A DNA stretch of 64,000 nt from RGIG2041 sp045546315 (GTDB taxonomy: Bacteria > Bacillota > Clostridia > UBA1381 > UMGS1253), in contig JAZQCN010000059.1 in the NCBI GenBank assembly GCA_045546315.1, forward strand, positions 1 to 64,000, read 5' to 3'. Positions 25,433 through 34,530 of this stretch are shown here, in pieces; within the stretch, counting starts at the first letter, position 1, and the number at the start of each line of letters is the position of its first letter. The notes beneath the pieces are model-generated. The model was not told where the DNA came from and did not search any database. It worked only from the letters and a program-made list of their open reading frames with translations. Both the position numbers and the translations under genes were made by a program.

Positions 25433-27388
25433 TCAAATTTCAAGCAAAAACACTTCTTGCGACGAAAGCGATTCAAACACAACGGTTTTATCCCGAACTG
25501 CAAGTGTTTTAGGGCGCATATGCCGATCGTAAACCGTTACATATTCTTTGTCTGTATCGACAAACAGCTCTGCATTTTTCCATGCATCATTAGTCACATT
25601 AAAAAGCACAGCGTAATTGTGTTCCTTGCCTTGATATGTCCACAAACGCACACGATTGTGCGTTTTTACATATGCAAGCCATCTACCGCCTGCCAGATAC
25701 TGCATCAGATTTTTCATCTGCATTGCCTTATAGTAAAATGATACGCGCTGAAACGCATAATACCCGGCCACGCACACCCTGCCGCCAAGCGCGTTTTCAA
25801 ATACGCCCATACAACAGTCTGCCATTTTATTGCCATGATAGTCCACAAGCTCGGCAAGAATGCGCGCATTTTCGTCTGTTCGCGCAAACGAAAAACTGTC
25901 CCCCGGATAAAATGCCTGACGGCAATTTCGAATGCTCCCTACCGCACCCAGATTAAGCGCATCCGCCGTAAGTCTTTCATGCGCATCCACCGGATGTGCT
26001 TTATCCACCGCAAAACCGGTATATTTTCCAAAACCGCGACTGTTTAAGTAGGTAAGCGCATCTGCGTCCATATACACACCACCGCACAATATTGCCATAA
26101 TCTCTTCATCACACATCACACTTGCCGCCTTACCGCGTAAAAGCATCACCTGTGCACAATCTGTGCGGTATGCCTGCGGAAACCCAAGCTCTAAAAGCTC
26201 ATGCGCAAAACCGCCAAACTCTTCCGCCGCCGAAAACGACGTGTACGGACCTTCCGGCACTGCCGCATGCGATGAAATGGTCCATCCGGTATGCACGCCA
26301 TAAGCAGACAATCCATGAATTTTTTCAGAAAGCAAATTTTCAAACGGTGCAATTTCTGCTATCTTTTTAAGATGCGGTGCAAACATCTCCGCTGTAACTT
26401 TGTCCGGCAAAATATTCAATGCCGCGCCACTACACCCTGCCGCAATATCTAACAACACTTCCTGTGCAGTAGAATGTGGCGTTTTTAAAATAATATCGTA
26501 TGGAAAATTTTCGATTTCCGACTGAATACTTGTCACATAGCTCGGCAAATATGCACTTTGTCTACCGATGCATGCCACCTTGTCTGTGATATCATCGAAC
26601 GAGCGATCCTGATACGCACCACCACCTGGACGCCACATAATTTCATACTTTCCACCTTTGGAGAGCGCATCTGCATACCGCGCAAACTCATACCCTTCAA
26701 AAAAGCGGTCGCCCGTCATATACCCTAACTGAATTTTATCGTCAATCGCATAAACGGTTTTTGCAATCAAGCACATCAGGTTATATATAGCATCGCTGTT
26801 TTTCTTCATAAATGCTTTGCGCAATTCTATATTTCCGTCATCAAGTTCTTGTTTTAAAGTCTCCCTTGTATGGTTTGTTCCGTTTTCACGATTGAAAATA
26901 TCGATACACGTATCACAAAAGCAACACAATCCCACCGGCATATGCCCATAGCGCACATCGTCATCTACCCAAATAAAATCCGGATGTGTATTCGCAAGCA
27001 TGGTGTAGGCCGGTACGACATACTCTTCCAAAAACTCTTGGTCATTCATGCAATAACTACCCTTGCATACATCGCCATGAATGCCCGTCATAAAGGTATA
27101 CGCGCCTTGCAGGCTGTTATCCAAATCCTCGCAATGATGCCCAATCGTCGCCAAAATGTTGATGCCGGCGCGAAAACCCGCCTCTCTCGCCTTAGCCATG
27201 CGCTGTTTTAACACAACCAGGCGTTTCTCCAACTCCGTAAGCGTCAGCGGCGCATGAGTGTAGGAGGTAAAAAGCGTGATATCACGAATCGCACAATCGT
27301 AGGTTTTCAAAAGCTCCAAAAGCCCGTTAAAACACGCTTCATCTTCCCAATTCGGCGGTGTAATTCTTATGGAATTTAATTTTTTCAT
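25433..27388 (-). CDS. Unclassified TIM-barrel-like glycoside hydrolase candidate
   Basis: A 651-residue cytoplasmic protein that I cannot place in a family. It reads like a beta-galactosidase/GH42-style TIM barrel: FRAGINILATIGHH, then DFIWVDDDVRYGH, a cysteine-rich CCFCDTCIDIFN motif, and a C-terminal beta-rich part ending SLSSQEVFLLEI. It is flanked by a GH95-like enzyme and a DMT transporter in a tight operon, supporting a role in sugar breakdown. GGGGTGA precedes the ATG. Confidence 0.55.
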   Translation of the reverse strand: MKKLNSIRITPPNWEDEACFNGLLELLKTYDCAIRDITLFTSYTHAPLTLTELEKRLVVLKQRMAKAREAGFRAGINILATIGHHCEDLDNSLQGAYTFMTGIHGDVCKGSYCMNDQEFLEEYVVPAYTMLANTHPDFIWVDDDVRYGHMPVGLCCFCDTCIDIFNRENGTNHTRETLKQELDDGNIELRKAFMKKNSDAIYNLMCLIAKTVYAIDDKIQLGYMTGDRFFEGYEFARYADALSKGGKYEIMWRPGGGAYQDRSFDDITDKVACIGRQSAYLPSYVTSIQSEIENFPYDIILKTPHSTAQEVLLDIAAGCSGAALNILPDKVTAEMFAPHLKKIAEIAPFENLLSEKIHGLSAYGVHTGWTISSHAAVPEGPYTSFSAAEEFGGFAHELLELGFPQAYRTDCAQVMLLRGKAASVMCDEEIMAILCGGVYMDADALTYLNSRGFGKYTGFAVDKAHPVDAHERLTADALNLGAVGSIRNCRQAFYPGDSFSFARTDENARILAELVDYHGNKMADCCMGVFENALGGRVCVAGYYAFQRVSFYYKAMQMKNLMQYLAGGRWLAYVKTHNRVRLWTYQGKEHNYAVLFNVTNDAWKNAELFVDTDKEYVTVYDRHMRPKTLAVRDKTVVFESLSSQEVFLLEI

Positions 27389-27413
27389 GTTTTCACCCCA
27401 ATTTTATTCAACC

Positions 27414-28280
27414 CTATAAAAATAACAATGTTCCCACGAAACAGAATACAATTCCAAGCACTAATTTTCTTGAAACAGCTTCACGAAACAAAAATCTTCC
27501 GACCAGGGCAGAAAAAATAATCGTCCCGCCAGTCACGAACGGATAGAGTACAGACGCCGGTAAGCTTGCTGCCCCCAAAAGCTGAAAATAATACGACGCA
27601 CCGCTTACCGCCGCAGATGCGATAATAATAAAAATTGCCAATGTGTTGCTATCCCTTACGTATTCACTCTCCTGCTTTCTTACACACAAGTACAACAGCG
27701 CAGACAAAACAAATTTAAACAAACCGCCCAAGAGAACAAAGTCCATTGCGGAAATACAGGGAAAACCATCTTCAATTTGATGTTTTTTTGAAACAACGCT
27801 GACAAAGCCATTGAGCAAAAATACCGCGCCGCACATAATAACCGTTTTTAAATCCATGTTTTTGCCGCCAGCGTTAGAAACAATTACACCGACACAAATC
27901 AGCACAAGCGCCACTGTGCGTACCGCCGTTAAAGGCTCCCCCAGAAATGCCACGCCCCAGATGTACGGCAATGTCATGCCACCCGTCATCAAAAACAGCG
28001 TATATACCGCTACGCTACCACGCTTTAAAAGTTGAAATCCAAAAAAGTTGTAGCAAATTACCAGCAAATTCATCGCCGCCGCCATGAAAAAAGAATACAT
28101 CGTAAAATTCACCCGAAATCCGTTTGCAACAAAAAACAGAGCCGCCGTAAACAAGCCGAGCAACGCATTAAATTTTAATATTGCCCTAATCGAAGTTCCT
28201 TCTCTTTTCTGATATATTTTGTTGCAAGCAAAATCCGCCGCCTGCAGTATAGTTGCAAAAATTAAAAGCATATATTGCAA
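27414..28280 (-). CDS. EamA-family (DMT superfamily) transporter
   Basis: A 288-residue protein with ten hydrophobic segments in two EamA repeats, as in drug/metabolite transporters. The cassette has no ABC or PTS components, so this carrier may move the sugar or a product. The start is uncertain: a TTG at 28280 follows GGAGGGGAG closely, and an ATG at 28271 is the alternative. It lies 25 bases upstream of the TIM-barrel-like gene in the same operon. Confidence 0.8.
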   Translation of the reverse strand: MQYMLLIFATILQAADFACNKIYQKREGTSIRAILKFNALLGLFTAALFFVANGFRVNFTMYSFFMAAAMNLLVICYNFFGFQLLKRGSVAVYTLFLMTGGMTLPYIWGVAFLGEPLTAVRTVALVLICVGVIVSNAGGKNMDLKTVIMCGAVFLLNGFVSVVSKKHQIEDGFPCISAMDFVLLGGLFKFVLSALLYLCVRKQESEYVRDSNTLAIFIIIASAAVSGASYYFQLLGAASLPASVLYPFVTGGTIIFSALVGRFLFREAVSRKLVLGIVFCFVGTLLFL

Positions 28281-28363
28281 GTTTCTCCCCTCCTACACCC
28301 CCATTCTATCATCCGTATTTTTTAAATACAACGTCCCGACGCAATCCCGCTTTTTGCGCACAA

Positions 28364-28404
28364 AAAAATGCTACAAAAACACAAATTTTTGTAGCATTCG
28401 TTTT
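28364..28404 (-). terminator. Terminator after the second AraC-type gene
   Basis: AATGCTACAAAAA and TTTTTGTAGCATT form a 13-bp stem. On the minus strand it is followed by a T run. The regulator may therefore be transcribed separately from the downstream transporter. Confidence 0.85.
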
Positions 28405-29166
28405 TTATACTCGTCTTCGGTCCTTCTGAAAGGCCTTCGGGGCAAATGAATAGTACTTTGAAAATGTTTTGGAAAAATGCGAAACTGAGCTAAAGCCGCA
28501 CAGCCTTGCCGTTTCTTCCACGCTTTTTCCATCACACAACATATCTCGCGCCTTCTGCAATCTCTGCGAAATCAGATATTCCTGCATCGTTTTACCCGTA
28601 CTCTGCTTAAAAATGCGCGCAAGGTGCGTTCGATGGATATGCAGTGCCTCTGCAATTTCTTCAACGCGAATCGGTTGCATATAGTTTACTTCGATGTAAT
28701 CCTTTACTGCCAGCACACGGTCGCTTTTCTGCGGCAGCTGCATAAACAACGAATGATACCAACGCATCAAAATCGAGGATAACAGTATATCCTTGCGCCC
28801 CTGCGCCTCATGGACGGCATCAATTTCTTCAAAAATCGCCTTGTCTACCGCGAACACAGGCGGTAACGCGGCAAAATCCGCACTCAGCTCCCCGCTCAGC
28901 GCAATCCACGAAACTCTGCACGCTTCCCTGCCCGGATTATAATAGTTATATTCCGCACCCGGCAAAATCACAAACACCTCACCCGACTGCACCATATGCC
29001 TTTCGCCACGCAGCTCAAAGCAGAAGATGCCGTCATGCACATAATGAATAAACACATCGTTTCGTATTCGTGTACCGCACATTATGCCGGGCTGCATATC
29101 ATCATAGCCGAAAAACAACGGATTTAAATCCTTAAGCTTTCCGTTGACAAAGGTTTCCACGCGCAT
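28405..29166 (-). CDS. AraC-family transcriptional regulator
   Basis: A 253-residue regulator with an N-terminal cupin-like domain (GEVFVILPGAEYNYY) and a C-terminal AraC double helix-turn-helix (MQPIRVEEIAEALHIHRTHL and SVEETARLCGFSSVSHFSKT). It heads the minus-strand cassette and presumably controls the transporter and hydrolases behind it. Its promoter lies within 45 bases of the truncated GH29 copy. Confidence 0.92.
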   Translation of the reverse strand: MRVETFVNGKLKDLNPLFFGYDDMQPGIMCGTRIRNDVFIHYVHDGIFCFELRGERHMVQSGEVFVILPGAEYNYYNPGREACRVSWIALSGELSADFAALPPVFAVDKAIFEEIDAVHEAQGRKDILLSSILMRWYHSLFMQLPQKSDRVLAVKDYIEVNYMQPIRVEEIAEALHIHRTHLARIFKQSTGKTMQEYLISQRLQKARDMLCDGKSVEETARLCGFSSVSHFSKTFSKYYSFAPKAFQKDRRRV

Positions 29167-29192
29167 CTTCTCACCACCCTTACTTTTGCTAC

Positions 29193-29222
29193 ATTATAAC
29201 ACATTAAAGTTTCAAAAAGCAA
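29193..29222 (-). promoter_or_regulatory. Promoter of the second AraC-type gene
   Basis: Minus-strand TTGCTT (29217-29222) and TATAAT (29193-29198) with an 18-base spacer. The -35 is only 13 bases from the junction with the truncated GH29 copy. Confidence 0.6.
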
Positions 29223-29235
29223 CATAGATACAAGA

Positions 29236-29687
29236 AAACGCTCTGTGCCTGCAGAAAGGTTGGCGCAAACCTTTTGTTAAACATCGGACCGACCGCGCAG
29301 GGCGGTATTGAACCATACCAGGGCGAGCTTTTGCGCATTATGGGCGACTGGATGAACATATACGGCGAAGCCATCTACGAAGGCAAGCCGTACCCGGCAA
29401 GATGCATGGGCAAAAACTTTGCGCTCAAAGGCGAGGACTGCTTGTATTTCTTCTTCCACGACCTCGCACGTGGTGGCGACGCAAATGTTGTAGCATTCAA
29501 GAACGGTTCCTACTTTGGTGCTACTGCTTTCGGCAATGTGACAGATGAAATCGCCTCCGTTGAATGGATGGACAACGGCGAAAGCCTTAGCTTCACACAA
29601 GATAACAATATGCTCACCATAAACGCAACCGGCTTCCCATACGGTATGTCCACCTGTGTTCGCGTAGCAAAAGCAAAATTAAAGTAA
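29236..29687 (+). pseudogene. Truncated GH29 fucosidase (3' third only)
   Basis: This fragment matches codons 270-419 of the intact fucosidase at 21446-22705. It lacks the N-terminus and the nucleophile region, and the junction at about 29235 is abrupt. About 26 base differences exist, essentially all silent, and the protein from 29274 to the stop is identical to the intact copy. A TTG at 29274 could open a 137-residue frame, but it has no good ribosome binding site. It is best read as the remnant of a once-functional paralogue. Confidence 0.9.
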
Positions 29688-29696
29688 GCTTTATAC

Positions 29697-29731
29697 GAAA
29701 ACGGCTTGGTTTTTCACCAAGCCGTTTTTTG
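29697..29731 (+). terminator. Terminator after the truncated GH29 copy
   Basis: AAAACGGCTTGGT and ACCAAGCCGTTTT form a perfect stem followed by TTTT. It differs from the terminator after the intact copy, so the homology ends at the stop codon. Confidence 0.9.
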
Positions 29732-29876
29732 TTTGGCAAAGCTGCATAAAAGTAAGATTTCTAAAATTTTCAATAATATTGATATATATTTTCGATAAAA
29801 TATCTGATAAAATGAAAGCACAAAGGCGTTAGACAAAAACGAAAAACTGAATTCTTTAAGAAAGAGGGATGCGGAA

Positions 29877-30761
29877 ATGAAAAAGTTTGAAGTAAAGGAT
29901 CATGAACCGAGTTATCTTCCGGAAGGCGAATGGGAGCTTGTATGGGCAGATGAATTTGACGGGACAGAGCTTGACACGACAAAGTGGGGTTTTCGCTTAA
30001 ATTACTGGGGAAAGCGCTTTGAAGGCTACACAGACCAGGGCGTTGTTTTAGACGGCAACAGCCACATTGAGCTGCATCGCACTGAGGTAGACGGCAGATA
30101 TGTTTCGCCGCAGCTGCAGACGGGCGCGAACTCTTTTGACTATCTGATCGAAAAAAGAGAAAACCCGTGGGGGCAGGATGGCATCTGGCCGTTGGGCGAG
30201 CTTGAGCCGCCGAAGTTTGTTCACCGCTACGGTTATTATGAATGCCGTTGTAAATTCCAGAAGGACCCCGAAACCATGTGGTCTGCATTCTGGACACAGT
30301 CCCCTTCCATCGGCGCACGCTTCGAGCCGGAATGGTGCGGCATTGAAACCGACATTATGGAATATTTCCACGAAGGCAGAGCGCATACAACAAACATTAT
30401 GGGTGGTTACGGCAGGCAGTTTGCAAGAAGCGACAAAGCAAAGTATGACCTCGAAGAAACACCGGACGGCTGGCATTATTTCGGTATGGACTGGAGAGAA
30501 GACGGCTACACCTTCTACTGCGACGGCAAAGTGGTTATGCAGTACAACGACCACGTTTCGCATGTGCCGCAGTTCATTTTGCTCACAACAGAGGTGCAGG
30601 GCTACCGTTCCGGCTTAAACGGCAACGCAGATGGTAAATGGAAGCTGTTGGGCGGTCCGAATATTATCGTGGATGAGCCGCCGTTTAAAATCAAAGACGA
30701 ATTTGTTGACGATGCATTCATCGTAGACTTTGTAAGAGTATTTGACAGAGTAAAAAAGTAA
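29877..30761 (+). CDS. GH16 family glycoside hydrolase
   Basis: A 294-residue GH16 enzyme of the laminarinase/licheninase superfamily, which cleaves beta-1,3 or beta-1,4 glucans or galactans. The catalytic ExDxxE motif is ETDIME (Glu157, Asp159, Glu162), and EWELVWADEFDG near the start is typical. No signal peptide is visible, which is unusual because GH16 enzymes are mostly secreted. AGAGGGATG precedes the ATG. It forms a single-gene unit with a terminator. Confidence 0.93.
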   Translation: MKKFEVKDHEPSYLPEGEWELVWADEFDGTELDTTKWGFRLNYWGKRFEGYTDQGVVLDGNSHIELHRTEVDGRYVSPQLQTGANSFDYLIEKRENPWGQDGIWPLGELEPPKFVHRYGYYECRCKFQKDPETMWSAFWTQSPSIGARFEPEWCGIETDIMEYFHEGRAHTTNIMGGYGRQFARSDKAKYDLEETPDGWHYFGMDWREDGYTFYCDGKVVMQYNDHVSHVPQFILLTTEVQGYRSGLNGNADGKWKLLGGPNIIVDEPPFKIKDEFVDDAFIVDFVRVFDRVKK

Positions 30762-30770
30762 TTTTATAAT

Positions 30771-30801
30771 AAAAAGGCAGAAACGCCGTTTCTGCCTTTT
30801 T
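30771..30801. terminator. Bidirectional terminator
   Basis: AAAAAGGCAGAAAC and GTTTCTGCCTTTTT flank loop GCC. It serves the GH16 gene and the convergent transketolase operon. Confidence 0.93.
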
Positions 30802-30820
30802 TATTTACTGTTCTTTTAGC

Positions 30821-31768
30821 TTATTTCTTTGCAATGAGTGCCTTTGCCGCTTTTTCAATGTGCGGTGCGCTCATTTCATACTTATCCAGAAGCTGCATCG
30901 GCTCGCCGGAGCAGCCAAAGGTGTCCTTCACGCCGATAATGTCCATAATGGTCGGGCAATTCTTGGAAAGTGTTTCTGCAACTGCGCCGCCTAGACCGCC
31001 GATAACATTGTGCTCTTCGCAAACCAAAACTGCGCCGCACTTCTTTGCAGACTCGATAACCAGCGCTTCGTCGAGCGGCTTGATGGTTGCAATGTCAACC
31101 AGTCTTACGCTGATGCCCTCAGCTTCCAATGCTTCTGCAGCCTTCACAGCCTCATGCAACAAAAGACCGGAGCCGATAATCGCAATATCACTACCCTCTT
31201 TAAGGATTCTGCCCTTACCGATTTCAAACTTGCCGTACTCGTCCGGATCGAACAAAATCGGCATAGCCAATCTGCAAACACGCAGATAAACCGGACCCTG
31301 ATAGTCCACAATTGCGCGAAGTGCCGCTCTTGTTTCCGTACCGTCAGCCGGAGAAATAACTGTCATATTCGGCATTGCACGCATCAGCGCAACATCTTCG
31401 ATACACTGGTGGGATGCACCGTCCTCACCAACGGTGAGACCTGCGTGCGAACCAACTGCGCAAACGTTTAATTCCGGATATGCAACGGAGTTACGCAGCT
31501 GCTCATATGCTCTGCCCGAAGAGAACATTGCAAAGGATGCTGCAAATACTCTTTTGCCGGTAGAAGCAATACCTGCTGCCGTAGTCATCATATTGCCCTC
31601 TGCGATACCGCAGTTTACAAAACGCTCCGGATATTTTTCTTTAAATATGTAGGTCATTGTGGATTTGCTTAAGTCCGCATCCAAAACAACTATATCTTCT
31701 CTGCTGCCGACTTCGGCAAGCTCTTCACCAAACGCAAGTCTGGTTGCAATCGGTTTTAATTCTGCCAT
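30821..31768 (-). CDS. Transketolase, C-terminal subunit
   Basis: A 315-residue protein equal to the pyrimidine-binding and C-terminal domains of transketolase. The thiamine-activating glutamate lies in CGIAEGNMMTTAAGIA. Many Clostridia carry transketolase split into two adjacent genes, as here. It starts one base after the stop of the N-terminal subunit gene, so the two are coupled. Role: two-carbon transfers in the non-oxidative pentose phosphate pathway. Confidence 0.94.
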   Translation of the reverse strand: MAELKPIATRLAFGEELAEVGSREDIVVLDADLSKSTMTYIFKEKYPERFVNCGIAEGNMMTTAAGIASTGKRVFAASFAMFSSGRAYEQLRNSVAYPELNVCAVGSHAGLTVGEDGASHQCIEDVALMRAMPNMTVISPADGTETRAALRAIVDYQGPVYLRVCRLAMPILFDPDEYGKFEIGKGRILKEGSDIAIIGSGLLLHEAVKAAEALEAEGISVRLVDIATIKPLDEALVIESAKKCGAVLVCEEHNVIGGLGGAVAETLSKNCPTIMDIIGVKDTFGCSGEPMQLLDKYEMSAPHIEKAAKALIAKK

Positions 31769-31769
31769 A

Positions 31770-32615
31770 TCAGAGCACCCCCAATTCTTTGTCGATGGCT
31801 TCTAAATCAGCCATTGCCTGCGCATATTCGTCTGCATTCGGCGCCTTGCCGTGCCAGCCGTAGTTGTTTTCCATAAAGGAAACGCCCTTACCCTTTACAG
31901 TGGAGCAGATTACCGCTGTCGGCTTGCCCTTTACGGTCTTTGCTTCTGCAATCGCATCTGCGATAGCCGCATAATCGTGACCGTCGATGCAAATCACATG
32001 GAAACCAAACGCCTTATACTTTTCATCAATCGGGTGCGGATTCATAACGGTGCGAATATCACCGTCAATCTGCAGATTATTGTTATCAATAAAGATGGTG
32101 AGGTTGTCAAGCTTATGATGCGCCGCAAACATAGCAGACTCCCAAACCTGGCCTTCCTCGATTTCGCCGTCGCCGAGTGCCGCATATACACGATAGTCAG
32201 AACCGTCAATTTTTGCAGCCTTCGCCATACCGCAAGCTGCTGCAACGCCCTGACCGAGCGAGCCTGTGGACATATCTACACCCGGCACACCCTTCATTTC
32301 CGGATGGCCCTGCAGGAAATGCCCAAACTTACGAAGGTTTACAAGCTCTGCCGGGTCAAAGTAGCCACGCTCTGCCAGTACGCCGTACAGCGCCGGTGCG
32401 CAGTGGCCCTTCGAGAGTACGAAGCGGTCACGCTTCGGATCCTTCGGATTCTTCGGATCAATGTTCATTTCATCAAAATAAAGCACGGTCAGCACATCTG
32501 TGATGGACAGAGAGCCGCCCGGATGTCCGCATTTTGCGTTATATACGCCGGTTAAAACGTTTTTACGCACGCGGTTGGCGATGATCGCCAATTCCTTAAC
32601 TCTTTCTGCTTTCAT
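31770..32615 (-). CDS. Transketolase, N-terminal subunit
   Basis: A 281-residue thiamine-diphosphate-binding half of transketolase. The GDG-to-NN cofactor motif runs from GDGEIEEGQVWE to FIDNNNLQ, and CGHPGGSLS carries a conserved histidine. The ATG at 32615 follows GGGAGGAAG; an upstream in-frame start at 32723 would overlap the mrnC gene. It lies 43 bases downstream of mrnC and may be read from the cys operon. Confidence 0.94.
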   Translation of the reverse strand: MKAERVKELAIIANRVRKNVLTGVYNAKCGHPGGSLSITDVLTVLYFDEMNIDPKNPKDPKRDRFVLSKGHCAPALYGVLAERGYFDPAELVNLRKFGHFLQGHPEMKGVPGVDMSTGSLGQGVAAACGMAKAAKIDGSDYRVYAALGDGEIEEGQVWESAMFAAHHKLDNLTIFIDNNNLQIDGDIRTVMNPHPIDEKYKAFGFHVICIDGHDYAAIADAIAEAKTVKGKPTAVICSTVKGKGVSFMENNYGWHGKAPNADEYAQAMADLEAIDKELGVL

Positions 32616-32658
32616 TCCTCTTCCTCCCTGAATTGTGTATGTAAAACTAAAAAACGAC

Positions 32659-33069
32659 TTACCCCTCAATCTGCGCCGTATCAAATGCCATACGCAGGAT
32701 TTCACTAAGCCTGTCCGGCTCATTTTTCAAATACAAATACCCCAAAAGTGCTTCAAAGCCCGTTGCTGCTCGATAATCCGAAATGCTGGCATTTTTCGGC
32801 ACGGTCGCGCTGTGCGCATTGCGTCCGCGCTTAAAAATCGCAAGCTCATCCTCTGCAAGACTATCCAGTATTGCGTGCACGCTTTTTGCCTGCGCGGCAG
32901 CCTTTACATAAGAAATTGCCGTTTTATGAATCGTATTGGTCGGCAGCGAGCCACCCTCGCTTAAGCGTGTGCGCACATACAAATCGTATACGCTGTCGCC
33001 GATAATTGCCAGCGTCAGCGGCGCATAGAGCTGCGGCTGTATATCTGTATATTCTGAAATAAATTTCAT
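32659..33069 (-). CDS. mrnC: Mini-ribonuclease III
   Basis: A 136-residue RNase III catalytic domain without a double-stranded-RNA-binding domain. In Bacillus, MrnC matures 23S rRNA. The motif IGDSVYDLYVRTR and the C-terminal ATGFEALLGYLYL helix are characteristic. It follows cysS with a 72-base gap containing a REP-like repeat, the same gene order (cysE-cysS-mrnC) as in Bacillus. Confidence 0.94.
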   Translation of the reverse strand: MKFISEYTDIQPQLYAPLTLAIIGDSVYDLYVRTRLSEGGSLPTNTIHKTAISYVKAAAQAKSVHAILDSLAEDELAIFKRGRNAHSATVPKNASISDYRAATGFEALLGYLYLKNEPDRLSEILRMAFDTAQIEG

Positions 33070-33096
33070 ATACTCATTTCCTTTTTATTGCCAAAT

Positions 33097-33127
33097 GCGG
33101 ACCGTCGAGGACGCCGGTCCCTACAAA
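33097..33127 (-). repeat. REP-like palindromic repeat, copy 1
   Basis: This 31-base element on the minus strand is nearly identical to 36083-36114 on the plus strand (one substitution and one indel). Its core GGACCG ... CGGTCC can form a hairpin. It lies in the cysS-mrnC gap. Confidence 0.75.
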
Positions 33128-33141
33128 GCACCCCAGAAAAA

Positions 33142-34530
33142 TTACTTTCTGGACCACTTAACGCCTTCACGCGTGTCTTCTAATACAATGCCCATATCTA
33201 AAAGCTGTGCGCGAATTGCGTCTGCCGTTGCAAAATCCTTTGCCTTCTTAGCTTCTGTACGCTTTGCAATCAGCTCTTCAATTTCGCTGTCAAGCGTTTC
33301 TGCTTCCTTTTCGGTTTCAATACCGAGCACATCACAAAGCTCTGCAAGTGTGTTTAAAAGCAGCGAAAGTGTCTGCTTGCTTGCTTCGCCTGCCGCAACG
33401 GTATTCGCCGTTTTTGCAAGCTCGAAAATTGCACCGATGGCTGCTGCAGTATTCAAGTCGTCATCCATCGCTTCCTTAAAGTCTGCTACATGCTTTTCTA
33501 CAAGTGCTGCAGCCGCATCGTCAAGTGCGCCGTCTGCCGCATGCGCGAGTTTAAAGCGCAGGTTTTCTGCACAGTTTGTCAGTCTCTCCAAACCAGCCTT
33601 TGCCTGCTGCAAAAGTGCATCTGCAAAGTTAATCGGGCTTCTGTAATGCGCAGAAAGCATAAAGAAACGAATAACGGAATAATCAAAATGCTTGATAATA
33701 TCACGCACGGTAAAGAAATTACCGAGCGACTTACTCATCTTCACGCCGTCTACATTGATGTAGCCGTTGTGCATCCAGTAATGCGCCAGCGGGCAGCCGT
33801 TTGCTGCTTCACTTTGCGCAACCTCGTTTTCATGATGGGGGAAAATCAGGTCTTTACCGCCGCCGTGAATATCAATGGTTTTGCCGAGGTACTTTGTCGA
33901 CATAGCAGAGCACTCAATGTGCCAGCCCGGTCTGCCCATACCCCACGGACTTTCCCACGCAGGCTCGCCCGGCTTCTGCGCCTTCCAGAGCGCGAAATCC
34001 ATCGGGTCACGCTTGCGCTCGTCCACGCTGATGCGCGCACCGGATTCCAAATCCTCTAACGGCTGATGCGAAAGCTTACCGTAGCCTTTAAACTTCTTGG
34101 TTGCATAGTAAACATCGCCGTCCACCTCGTAAGCATAACCCTGTTCAATCAAAGTTTTCACAATCTCAATGATTTCCGGAATATGGTCTGTTGCACGCGG
34201 ATGCACGCTCGCCTCGCGGATGTTCAAGCCCTTTGCATCCACACGGTACTCTGCGATAAAACGGTCTGCCAATTCGCGCACGGTGATGCCTTCTTTGTTG
34301 GCGCGGTTAATCATCTTATCATCAATATCCGTAAAATTCTGCACAAAGGTTACCTTGTAGCCACTGTACTCAAAATAACGGCGCAGCGTATCAAATACGA
34401 TAAACGGACGCGCATTACCGATATGGAAAAAGTCGTACACAGTCGGACCGCAGGCATAAATCTTTACCTCGCCCGGGGTAATCGGTACAAACTCCTCTTT
34501 TGTTTTGGTTAAAGAATTATATATTTTCAT
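33142..34530 (-). CDS. cysS: Cysteinyl-tRNA synthetase
   Basis: A 462-residue class I aminoacyl-tRNA synthetase. The HIGH-type motif is FFHIGNARPF, and the KMSKS-type motif is KMSKSLGNFF. The zinc-binding cysteines and histidines lie in ACGPTVY and in the GWHIECSAMS and HHENEVAQSE segments. The ATG at 34530 overlaps the cysE stop by four bases (ATGA) and follows GAGGAGG. Confidence 0.97.
   Translation of the reverse strand: MKIYNSLTKTKEEFVPITPGEVKIYACGPTVYDFFHIGNARPFIVFDTLRRYFEYSGYKVTFVQNFTDIDDKMINRANKEGITVRELADRFIAEYRVDAKGLNIREASVHPRATDHIPEIIEIVKTLIEQGYAYEVDGDVYYATKKFKGYGKLSHQPLEDLESGARISVDERKRDPMDFALWKAQKPGEPAWESPWGMGRPGWHIECSAMSTKYLGKTIDIHGGGKDLIFPHHENEVAQSEAANGCPLAHYWMHNGYINVDGVKMSKSLGNFFTVRDIIKHFDYSVIRFFMLSAHYRSPINFADALLQQAKAGLERLTNCAENLRFKLAHAADGALDDAAAALVEKHVADFKEAMDDDLNTAAAIGAIFELAKTANTVAAGEASKQTLSLLLNTLAELCDVLGIETEKEAETLDSEIEELIAKRTEAKKAKDFATADAIRAQLLDMGIVLEDTREGVKWSRK

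Noticed and set aside
29274..29687. A functional 137-residue short gene
   Set aside because: The frame starts within GH29 homology at a TTG with no ribosome binding site and lacks the catalytic part; a truncated paralogue explains it better.
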